Positions 44,949 to 52,215 of a DNA stretch of 64,000 nucleotides are shown one piece after another. The position numbers and the translations under genes are program-made. The stretch is taken from assembly GCA_027490195.1 (NCBI GenBank), contig JAIXYN010000065.1, positions 1-64,000 on the forward strand, in the 5' to 3' direction. The stretch is from Verrucomicrobiaceae bacterium (GTDB lineage: Bacteria > Verrucomicrobiota > Verrucomicrobiia > Verrucomicrobiales > Verrucomicrobiaceae). Under the pieces are notes generated by a model that saw only the letters and a program-made list of their open reading frames with translations, had not been told where the DNA came from and ran no database searches. Numbering within the stretch: position 1 is the first letter of the stretch; every line of letters begins with the position of its first letter.

Positions 44949-45953
44949 ATGAAATTGATCGTTTTTTTATTGCTTCTTGGTACGTCGGCCTTCGCTGAAA
45001 AGCCCCGCATCATCTTTGACACCGACATCACCGGAGATGTGGATGACGTGCTGGCGCTGACGATGTGCCACACGCTGGCGGATCGCGGTGCGTGTGAATT
45101 TCTCGGGGTGACGATCTCGAAGGACAATCCGCTCACGGCTAGTTTTGTGGATGCGCAGAACACGTTTTATGGAAGGCCGGATCTGCCCATTGGCGTGACG
45201 CGTGATCCGACGGCGCAGAAGCGTGCGAGCAGTTATCTGAAGCTGGCGGATTCGCCGGACTATCCGCATGATTTGAAAAGCAACGACGATGCGCGTGAGG
45301 CGGTGGACCTGCTGCGTGAGTTGCTGGCGAAGCAGCCTGATGGGAGTGTTTCGATCATCAGCGTGGGCATTGCCTCGAACATGGCGAACTTGCTGAAGTC
45401 GAAAGCAGATGGGCATTCGCCGCTCGATGGTCCGGCATTGATCCGGCAGAAGGTGAAGATGCTGTCCTTCATGGCGGGAGCCTTTGCCTTTTGCAACCGG
45501 ACGAACTACCACCTGGAGGCGAACGTGATCAACGGGATCGGCTTCATGCAGACGGTGGCGAATGAGTGGCCGGAAGAGGTGCCGGTGCACTGGAGCGGGT
45601 ATGAGATCGGCGAGGCGCTGCCATTTCCGCGGGCAAGCATCGCGCAGGATTTTGGCTATGTGCCGCATCACATCGTGAAGGAGGCTTATCTGCTGCACAG
45701 CGGACCGGCGCATGACCGGCCCTGCTGGGACGAGAGCAGTGTGCTGCAGGCGGTGTTTCCTGGGCGCGGATTTTTTGGCCTCTCCGCCCCTGGGCGTGTG
45801 CGTGTGGGCGATGATGGTTTCTCACGCTTCATGCCGCCGGGCAAAGATGGCAAAGGCGGCAAACGCGACCGATTTCTTACTATGACTTCAGCGCAGCAGG
45901 CACGCGTGCTGGAGGCCATCGTCCAAACCACTGTGCAACCACCCAAGAAATGA
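44949..45953 (+). CDS. exported inosine-uridine-type nucleoside hydrolase 1
   Basis: This 334-residue protein belongs to the IUNH/CU-NH nucleoside hydrolase family, which cleaves ribonucleosides to base and ribose. It has a signal peptide (MKLIVFLLLLGTSAFA) and the calcium-binding motif FDTDITGDVDDVLAL near residue 25. Downstream are the conserved NVINGIGFMQTVANEWP-like and EAYLLH regions. It starts 5 nt after the permease stop and is followed by a close paralogue with a 4-nt overlap. Export indicates that extracellular or periplasmic nucleosides are hydrolysed to free ribose, which the binding protein and permease could then take up. Substrate specificity is not determinable. Confidence 0.9.
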   Translation: MKLIVFLLLLGTSAFAEKPRIIFDTDITGDVDDVLALTMCHTLADRGACEFLGVTISKDNPLTASFVDAQNTFYGRPDLPIGVTRDPTAQKRASSYLKLADSPDYPHDLKSNDDAREAVDLLRELLAKQPDGSVSIISVGIASNMANLLKSKADGHSPLDGPALIRQKVKMLSFMAGAFAFCNRTNYHLEANVINGIGFMQTVANEWPEEVPVHWSGYEIGEALPFPRASIAQDFGYVPHHIVKEAYLLHSGPAHDRPCWDESSVLQAVFPGRGFFGLSAPGRVRVGDDGFSRFMPPGKDGKGGKRDRFLTMTSAQQARVLEAIVQTTVQPPKK

Positions 45954-46945
45954 AAAAGCTCATCACCCTACTCCTCTGTGCGCTGTGCGGCCTGTCCTCG
46001 GCGGCACCGGTCAAACTCATCTTCGACACCGACATGGGCAATGATGTCGATGACATGATGGCGCTGGCGATGATTCACAATCTGCAGAAGCGCGGTGCGT
46101 GTGAACTGCTGGCGGTGACGATCACGAAGGATCATCCGCAGGCGGCGGCGTTTGTGGATGCGGTGAACACGCTGTATGGGTATCCCGATACGCCGATTGG
46201 CGTTGTGCGTGATGGGGCAGCGAAAGAGGCGGGGAAGTTCAATCTGCTGGCGGATGAGAAGAACTCAGATGGCAGCCTGAGATATCCGCATGATTTGAAG
46301 AGCGGGGCGGATGCGCCTGAAGCGGTGGAGTTGATCAAGAAGGTGCTTGCCGCGCAACCGGATGGGAGCGTGGTCATTGCGCAGGTGGGCTTTTTCACAA
46401 ACCTTTCGCGTCTGCTGGACTCACCGGGCGGGAAGGAATTGATCGCTAAGAAGGTGAAGTTTCTCAGCATCATGGCGGGTGCGTTTCAGACGGTGCAGTG
46501 GGACACACGGCATCTGGAGTACAATGTGAAGCTGGATGTGCCGGCGGCGCAGAAGCTGGCCAAGGAATGGCCCACGCCCATCGTTTGGAGCGGGTTTGAG
46601 ATCGGTGTTGCGGCGGCGTTTCCGCATGTGGTGATCCAAGAAGACCTCAACTACATCCCGCATCATCCGCTGAAGGAGGCGTACTACCTTTACAATCCGC
46701 CGCCGCATGATCGCCCCACTTGGGACCCGACGGCGGTGCTGTATGCGGTGCTGCCAGAGCGCGGCTACTTTGATCTCTCGCCGCCGGGGAATGTCGTCGT
46801 GGAAAATGATTCGGCCACGCTGTTTCGTGCGGGCAAAGGCGGCAAAGGGAAGCACCGCTTTCTGGTGATGAGCCCCGAGCAAACGGCGCGGGTGCGCGAG
46901 GCCATTGTGCAGCTCAGTGTTGAACCTCCAGCCACCAAGAAGTGA
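45950..46945 (+). CDS. exported inosine-uridine-type nucleoside hydrolase 2
   Basis: This 331-residue paralogue of the preceding gene is also exported (signal MKKLITLLLCALCGLSSA) and has FDTDMGNDVDDMMAL with all calcium ligands. Shared family words include HNLQKRGACELLAVTITKDHPQAAAFVDAVNTLYG and the later HHPLKEAYYLYNPPPHDRPTWDP. It overlaps the upstream gene by ATGA. Two tandem hydrolases in one operon may differ in nucleoside preference (purine versus pyrimidine), which is an inference. The ribokinase start lies at its stop codon. Confidence 0.9.
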   Translation: MKKLITLLLCALCGLSSAAPVKLIFDTDMGNDVDDMMALAMIHNLQKRGACELLAVTITKDHPQAAAFVDAVNTLYGYPDTPIGVVRDGAAKEAGKFNLLADEKNSDGSLRYPHDLKSGADAPEAVELIKKVLAAQPDGSVVIAQVGFFTNLSRLLDSPGGKELIAKKVKFLSIMAGAFQTVQWDTRHLEYNVKLDVPAAQKLAKEWPTPIVWSGFEIGVAAAFPHVVIQEDLNYIPHHPLKEAYYLYNPPPHDRPTWDPTAVLYAVLPERGYFDLSPPGNVVVENDSATLFRAGKGGKGKHRFLVMSPEQTARVREAIVQLSVEPPATKK

Positions 46946-47832
46946 TGGCTGAGAAACGATCCAGAATTGTCGTTGTCGGCTCGCTGAACGTGGACCACAC
47001 GCTGCGTGTGCCGCACATTCCTGCACCGGGGGAGACGCTCGCAGCGAGCGGTATGCTGACGTGCTTTGGAGGGAAGGGCGCGAACCAGGCTGTCGCGGCT
47101 GCGCGTGCGGGTGGTGCGGTGAGCATGATTGGGTGTGTCGGCGAAGATGATTTTGGGGCGCGATATATGGAGGCGCTGGAGAATGAGGGCATTGATACGA
47201 CGGGGATTGTGCGCTCGGCAATGCCCACGGGATCGGCCTTTATTGCGGTGGATGATCGTGGTGAGAATTCCATCATCGTGAATGCGGGGGCGAATCATGC
47301 GATCACGCCGGAGGATGTTGAGAAGCATGCCGGGCTGATTCGTGGGGCTGACGCGCTGCTGCTGCAGCTTGAGTGTCCGCTGGCGGTGGTGCAGCGGGCG
47401 GCAGATATTGCCCGTGATGCAGGCGTGCGGGTGGTTTTGAATCCATCGCCGTTGAGTGCTGAATATCTCGCCGCGCGGTTTGCGGTGGATGTGTTGATTG
47501 TGAATGAGGGTGAGGCGGTGCAGATCACGCCGAATCGAAATTTGAGCGAGGCGATGTGCAGGCATTTGATCATTACGCGCGGCGCGGAGAGTACGCTGAG
47601 CATCACGGAGGATGGCGTGACGGAGATCGCGCCGCCTAAGGTGACGCCGTTGGACACCGTGGGCGCGGGTGACACGTTTGCGGGGGCGTTTGCCGTGGCG
47701 AGCAGCGAGGGAAGAGGAGATGCGATTCGGTTTGCGAATGCAGCGGGTGCGCTGGCGACGCTGAAGGCGGGAGCGCAGCCTGCGATTCCGACGCGGGGGG
47801 AGATTGAGGCGTTTGTTCTGGCCTCTGCGTGA
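46945..47832 (+). CDS. rbsK: ribokinase
   Basis: This 295-residue PfkB-family kinase has the ribokinase start GSLNVDHTLRVPHIPAPGE, the GGKGANQAVAAARAG signature, GCVGEDDFG and the ATP/anion-hole motif DTVGAGDTFAGAF. It phosphorylates ribose to ribose 5-phosphate and closes the salvage pathway: nucleoside hydrolases release ribose, the transporter imports it, RbsK traps it. The ATG at 46945 overlaps the previous stop (TGATG); an alternative GTG at 46942 is one codon upstream. RbsD and a LacI-type repressor are absent. Confidence 0.93.
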   Translation: MAEKRSRIVVVGSLNVDHTLRVPHIPAPGETLAASGMLTCFGGKGANQAVAAARAGGAVSMIGCVGEDDFGARYMEALENEGIDTTGIVRSAMPTGSAFIAVDDRGENSIIVNAGANHAITPEDVEKHAGLIRGADALLLQLECPLAVVQRAADIARDAGVRVVLNPSPLSAEYLAARFAVDVLIVNEGEAVQITPNRNLSEAMCRHLIITRGAESTLSITEDGVTEIAPPKVTPLDTVGAGDTFAGAFAVASSEGRGDAIRFANAAGALATLKAGAQPAIPTRGEIEAFVLASA

Positions 47833-47898
47833 TTCAGGAGGTTTCATTTTTGCAAAGGAATGTATGAGCAAGGGAATGGAGAGCGACTGAGCAGAGCT

Positions 47899-47983
47899 GC
47901 TACCGCTTATGAGAGCATTGTGTCAGACGCGAGCTCAGCGGCCTGCGGAAAGCGGTAGCTGCGCAACCTCACTCCAAATGGGG
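47899..47983. repeat. dispersed repeat, AAAGCGGTAGCTGCG family, copy 2, with hairpin
   Basis: The left word GCTACCGCTT (47899-47908) pairs with AAGCGGTAGC (47950-47959), making a long-range hairpin. The right part matches the copy at 19747-19797. It lies between the convergent ribokinase and DUF1501 genes, in a gap of about 155 nt without other content. Confidence 0.6.
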
Positions 47984-47987
47984 AGGC

Positions 47988-49478
47988 TCATGCGAGCATC
48001 TGCTTGATTACGTGGCCTTCCACATTGGTGAGGCGGCGCTGGACGCCGTTGTGCTCGAAGGTGAGGCGTTCGTGGTCGAGGCCGAGGAGGTGGAGGATGG
48101 TGGCGTTGAAGTCGTAGAGGGGGTGGATGTCCTTCACGGCTTTCTGACCAAGGTCGTCGGTTTCGCCGCAGCTCACGCCGGGTTTCACGCCTGCGCCGGT
48201 CATCCAGCAAGTGAAGCCGTCGGGATTGTGATCGCGGCCTTTGGCACCTTTTTGGAAGAAGGGCATGCGGCCGAATTCGGTGCACCAGACGACGAGGGTG
48301 TCTTCCAGCAGGCCGCGCTCTTTGAGATCGCGAATGAGCGCGGCTGCGGGTTGGTCGAGGATGGGGGCGTGAACGTCGTACTGTTCCTTGAGGGCGTTGT
48401 GGCCGTCCCAATTGAGCTTGCCGCCGCTGGCGTAGGCGCCGTTGAAGAGCTGCACAAAGCGCACGCCTTTTTCGATGAGACGACGTGCGAGAATGCAGTT
48501 CTTGGCGAAGGCGGCTTTGTCTGGATTTTGGGTGTCGTCGGCTCCGTAGAGTTTGAGGATGTGCGCGGGCTCGGTGCTGAGATCGCTGATCTCTGGAACG
48601 CTGAGCTGCATGCGCGCGGCGAGCTCGTAGCTGGCGATGCGTGCAGCGAGTTTGCCATCACCGGGATGTGCTTCCAGATGGCGGGCGTTCATGCGCTGGA
48701 GCAGGGTACGCGCGGCTTGGTCTGTGGCGGGGGAAACACCCGGTGCGGCGAGATGACGCACGGGGGCCTTGGAGCTCATCGTGGTGCCTTGAAATGCGGC
48801 TGGAAGAAAGCCGGGGCCCCAGTTGTTCGCGCCATTTTGTGGCACGCCACGTGGATCGGGAATGGCGACGTAGGAGGGTAGGTCCTGGTTCTCGCTGCCG
48901 AGCGCGTAGGTGGTCCATGCGCCGAGGGAGGGGAAGCCGTCGAGATTGAAACCGGTGGAGAGGAAATTCTCGGCGGGGCCATGGGTGTTCGACTTGCTGG
49001 TGAGCGAGTGAACGAAGGCGAAATCATCCGTGAGCTCCGCGAGATGCGGGATCATGTCGCTGACCCACTTGCCGGTCTGGCCGCGCTGGCGGAAGGTGTA
49101 CTGTGGGCGTGCGAGATTGCCTGCGGGTCCCTGGAAGGTGATGGCGGGGCCGCCGGGCAGCGGCTTGTCGTCCCACTTGATGAGCTCCGGTTTGTAGTCC
49201 CAGGTTTCGAGCTGGCTAACGGCACCGGCACAGAAGATGACGACGACGTTTTTCGCCTTGGCTGGGAAATGCGGCTGGCGTGGGGCGTAGGGGCGCGCGG
49301 GATCAATGATGGGTCTGTCTGCAGCGAGCAATCCATCAAGGCCGAGGAGATTCGTCAATGCGATGGAACCAAGAGCCGTGGCGCTGCTGCCGAGGAAGCG
49401 GCGGCGGTCGAGCAGTGCGTGGCCTGCGGGGGAGAGGTGTTCGGGAAGGGAAGGTGGCATGCGTGCAGTCGAGTTCAT
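47988..49478 (-). CDS. DUF1501 protein, second copy
   Basis: This 496-residue paralogue of the DUF1501 family has a twin-arginine-type leader ([25 protein letters not shown]), then [22 protein letters not shown] and the late motifs [20 protein letters not shown], and [13 protein letters not shown]. The usual WSGG-type variant at the start differs slightly from the copy at 36109. It should be cotranscribed with the PSD1 gene at 52216-55110, but the two are separated by the oppositely oriented TIR-SLOG cassette (49569-52194). It therefore needs its own promoter, which would lie in 49479-49568, shared with the divergent cassette. Confidence 0.88.
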   Translation of the reverse strand: MNSTARMPPSLPEHLSPAGHALLDRRRFLGSSATALGSIALTNLLGLDGLLAADRPIIDPARPYAPRQPHFPAKAKNVVVIFCAGAVSQLETWDYKPELIKWDDKPLPGGPAITFQGPAGNLARPQYTFRQRGQTGKWVSDMIPHLAELTDDFAFVHSLTSKSNTHGPAENFLSTGFNLDGFPSLGAWTTYALGSENQDLPSYVAIPDPRGVPQNGANNWGPGFLPAAFQGTTMSSKAPVRHLAAPGVSPATDQAARTLLQRMNARHLEAHPGDGKLAARIASYELAARMQLSVPEISDLSTEPAHILKLYGADDTQNPDKAAFAKNCILARRLIEKGVRFVQLFNGAYASGGKLNWDGHNALKEQYDVHAPILDQPAAALIRDLKERGLLEDTLVVWCTEFGRMPFFQKGAKGRDHNPDGFTCWMTGAGVKPGVSCGETDDLGQKAVKDIHPLYDFNATILHLLGLDHERLTFEHNGVQRRLTNVEGHVIKQMLA

Positions 49479-49568
49479 GACATTATCTCCACGAAGCCTT
49501 GAGATTTAACGAAAAAGCGATGCACTTCGATGAATAATGGCGGATTTTAACAGGTTTGGATACCACTT

Positions 49569-50039
49569 ATGAAACGATCTGACTTCCTCGAAAAATGGGG
49601 GCTCTCCAGCCTGAAGCTGAACATTGGTTTTCTCAGTGCTGAGTTCAAGCCAGACGACGCCGACCGTGCCGCCGCATGGGATCTTTACATCGAGCTTCTC
49701 ACCCGCGTGACCACGCAAAATCTTCCCTTTGAGCATGGAGACGAAAAGACTGCGCTGGACAGCGTCTTTGCCATGTTTTCCCTCACCCGTGAGATATTGC
49801 GCAGGCATGGACCCAGCAATGAGTTTGCCAAGCTGGCTATTCCTGTGCTGAACCAAGTCATCCGTCCATTCACCGCCAAGTGGCACAAGCTGTCTCTCGC
49901 CTCAGCCTTTCAGGATTCCGCGAAGTGCGAAGAGTTTCGTGCTGAGCTTTTATTTCTCCAGCTCCGTCTTCGCCGTTACACGCAGGCCCTTTCTGAAATG
50001 GCCGGTGTGGAGGATCTCACGACTCTGGAGCATGCTTGA
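49569..50039 (+). CDS. small helical protein paired with TIR-SLOG
   Basis: This 156-residue protein is predicted to be almost entirely helical and charged, without signal peptide or membrane segment. Characteristic words are AAWDLYIELLTRVTTQ, MFSLTREILRRHG, FAKLAIPVLNQVIRPFTAKWHKLSL and FRAELLFLQLRLRRYTQAL. I do not recognise a named family. Sequences of this look are associated in my knowledge with TIR/SLOG-type genes, but I cannot verify that here. The gene begins the two-gene cassette and stops 85 nt before the TIR-SLOG start, same strand, so it is probably cotranscribed. It may be an effector partner or an inhibitor of the TIR protein. Confidence 0.7.
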   Translation: MKRSDFLEKWGLSSLKLNIGFLSAEFKPDDADRAAAWDLYIELLTRVTTQNLPFEHGDEKTALDSVFAMFSLTREILRRHGPSNEFAKLAIPVLNQVIRPFTAKWHKLSLASAFQDSAKCEEFRAELLFLQLRLRRYTQALSEMAGVEDLTTLEHA

Positions 50040-50124
50040 GATCGCAGGGCTTAATGTGGATTGATTTTCTTAGGTGCGGTTGTGTGGGTCTTGCCTTGGA
50101 GCAGGCTTTCTGTATTTTGCAGGA

Positions 50125-52194
50125 ATGAGCATCATTGATTTTCGTGGGGCACAACTCGTACTGGTCTTCGATGGCACGCCGGATAACGATCTGGTGCGCC
50201 GGATCGAGAGCATCTTTGGCAGCCGTGATCCTGGAGGCGATCTCGGCTATGGCGGCACTCGGGAAGATACGGGATGGCGTGTCCGTGCTATCAATGTCAA
50301 AGCGCTTGATCAAGATGTGCTGACCACTGCCCAACACTCGCTTGTGGCGTACATCACGAGCGACGCTGACGGCCGTTCCTTGGCGCTGCCCTCATGCAAG
50401 TCCAAGCACGGACTGCGAGACACCAATGCCGTCTCGGTCGTCGTGCGCATGAACTGCATGCCCGTGGACGCCACGACCAAGCAGAAGAAAAACAAAGAAA
50501 AAGCCGCTGGGGTGCTGGATGGCGCTGGTGACTGGGAGCCGGCGGTGCGGCGGGACTTTGTAGGATTGTGGCTCGTCGCGCAGGCAATCAGGCTGGTGAT
50601 GAACGATCTCGAAGAAAAGGACCGCAAGCTTCGGCTTTTCATCAGCCATGCCAAGCTGGACGGCGTGCCCCTCGCCCTCGCTATTCGTGGGCAGATCGCA
50701 ATGCTCGGAGCGCTGAGCGATTTCTACGATGTGGAAGATCTCGATCAAACCAAAGATATCGAGTTACAACTTCGGGATGCCGTCAATCAATCCACGATCA
50801 TTGCCCTGCGGTCAGACTGCTATGACGAGCGCCCCTGGTGCCGCTGGGAGGTTGAGCGTGCCGAAGAGTATGGCTGCCCCGTGCTTGTGGTGGATGCACG
50901 GACGCGCCTCACGCATCCCGCCAGCAGCCTCGCCTATGCATCCTCTCCTGGTGTGCGGATCCCTGATGGCAACACCCTGCGCATATTGGCTGAGATCCTG
51001 CGGCTGAACCTGCGCACTGCCTTGGCACGGCGCAGACTGCAGGATGCGGGTGCGCAAGTTTCTTTCATCCCCCGCACTCCTTCCATCCTCTCACTCATGC
51101 AGGCATGTCGGCGGCATAAGGAGGGCGGTCTCACAGAAAGCAAACCTCTGCACATCGTTTATCCCGACCCGCCGCTGGAGCGTGGTGCCTGGGAGGCCGC
51201 GAAGGAGATCGTGGCTAATCATTCTCCCTGCGGACGTGTGGGCACAGTGTCGGAGTTTCTCGTGCTGCAGGGCGCGGCTGATCCAGACAAGCGGCCCCTC
51301 ACTGGATTGACGGTGGGGCTCTCCATAGCGGAGCCGGAGAATCTCGCCGCCTTCGGCTTCACTAAGGCCGACATAAACCGCTTCATTATCCGCTTTTCCG
51401 AGACGCTGCTGGGCCTCGGTGCACGACTCGTTTTTGGTCATGACTGGCGACATGGCGGTATCATGGAAATGGTGAGCGAGGCTGCCATTCGCTACCGGCC
51501 TCTGAGTTTCGAGAAGAGCGGTAAAGACTGGTCTGTCTTGAACCTTGTTCCCTGGCCTGACAAGCCTGCGCTGGAACCCTGGCGGAGGGATCAAATCAAG
51601 GACGTGATCCAAGTTGAAGAGGCTGGAGTGCCCAGCAGCGCTGACGACTGGCGGCACTTTGCCCACATGGCATCAGGCGCAGAACTGCCGAAGCCTCCCT
51701 CGAGTGAGTCTGGTGATGAACTCGAGAGTCGATGGTGGCGTGCATGTGCGCTAAGCCATCTGCGCGTGCGTCTGAATGATGTGTGCGATGCCCGCGTGTG
51801 TCTGGGAGGAAAAGTCCTTCCGAAATCCGAAAATAATCCCGGCGGCCATTCGGGCTGGTTCCCCGGCGTGATCGAAGAAGCTTTTCACGCCATGAGCATC
51901 GGTCAGCCTGTCTTTGTGGGCAGCCTTTTTGGGGGTGCTTCTAAGCTCATGGCTCAGGCCCTCGAAAAGAACCAGCCGCCCAAGGTGGACATCGCCGAAG
52001 ATCTGATGATACCCAGGCATGGTATTGCCCCGTTGTCTCCCGCAGAGTGGTGGGCGAAGTGCGAGAAGGTTTCCCAGCCTTCCGCGCTGGCCGATGCAGA
52101 CCGGCAACGCCTCAACCAAACGCAGGATATGGAGGAGTTCCTGCTGCTGGTGGTCAAAGGACTGATGGCGCTTCCCAAGGCATCCAAGAAATGA
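50125..52194 (+). CDS. TIR-SLOG protein, predicted nucleotide-signalling immune effector
   Basis: This 689-residue soluble protein has three parts. Residues 1-165 are an N-terminal domain of unknown fold (RGAQLVLVFDGTPDN). About residues 167-285 form a TIR domain with LRLFISHAKLDG, FYDVEDLD and the WCRWEVERAEEYG helix whose Glu (E242) sits where TIR NADases have their catalytic Glu. About residues 390-640 form a SLOG-superfamily domain with GLSIAEPEN, FGHDWRHGG, ARVCLGGK and PGVIEEAFHAMSIGQPVFVGSLFGG. TIR enzymes cleave NAD+ and SLOG domains bind nucleotide ligands, so it may sense or make a nucleotide signal. No SIR2 domain or separate ThsA-like gene is present. An in-frame GTG at 50074 is the longer alternative; ATG 50125 is preferred. 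The exact SLOG subfamily is uncertain. Confidence 0.78.
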   Translation: MSIIDFRGAQLVLVFDGTPDNDLVRRIESIFGSRDPGGDLGYGGTREDTGWRVRAINVKALDQDVLTTAQHSLVAYITSDADGRSLALPSCKSKHGLRDTNAVSVVVRMNCMPVDATTKQKKNKEKAAGVLDGAGDWEPAVRRDFVGLWLVAQAIRLVMNDLEEKDRKLRLFISHAKLDGVPLALAIRGQIAMLGALSDFYDVEDLDQTKDIELQLRDAVNQSTIIALRSDCYDERPWCRWEVERAEEYGCPVLVVDARTRLTHPASSLAYASSPGVRIPDGNTLRILAEILRLNLRTALARRRLQDAGAQVSFIPRTPSILSLMQACRRHKEGGLTESKPLHIVYPDPPLERGAWEAAKEIVANHSPCGRVGTVSEFLVLQGAADPDKRPLTGLTVGLSIAEPENLAAFGFTKADINRFIIRFSETLLGLGARLVFGHDWRHGGIMEMVSEAAIRYRPLSFEKSGKDWSVLNLVPWPDKPALEPWRRDQIKDVIQVEEAGVPSSADDWRHFAHMASGAELPKPPSSESGDELESRWWRACALSHLRVRLNDVCDARVCLGGKVLPKSENNPGGHSGWFPGVIEEAFHAMSIGQPVFVGSLFGGASKLMAQALEKNQPPKVDIAEDLMIPRHGIAPLSPAEWWAKCEKVSQPSALADADRQRLNQTQDMEEFLLLVVKGLMALPKASKK

Positions 52195-52215
52195 GATTTG
52201 TCGCCTTTATTTGTG

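Noticed and set aside
50125-52194. direct assignment to the Thoeris system
   Set aside because: Thoeris needs a ThsB TIR and a separate SIR2-SLOG ThsA. Here TIR and SLOG are in one protein, no SIR2 domain is seen, and the partner is a helical protein, so only a relation is proposed.
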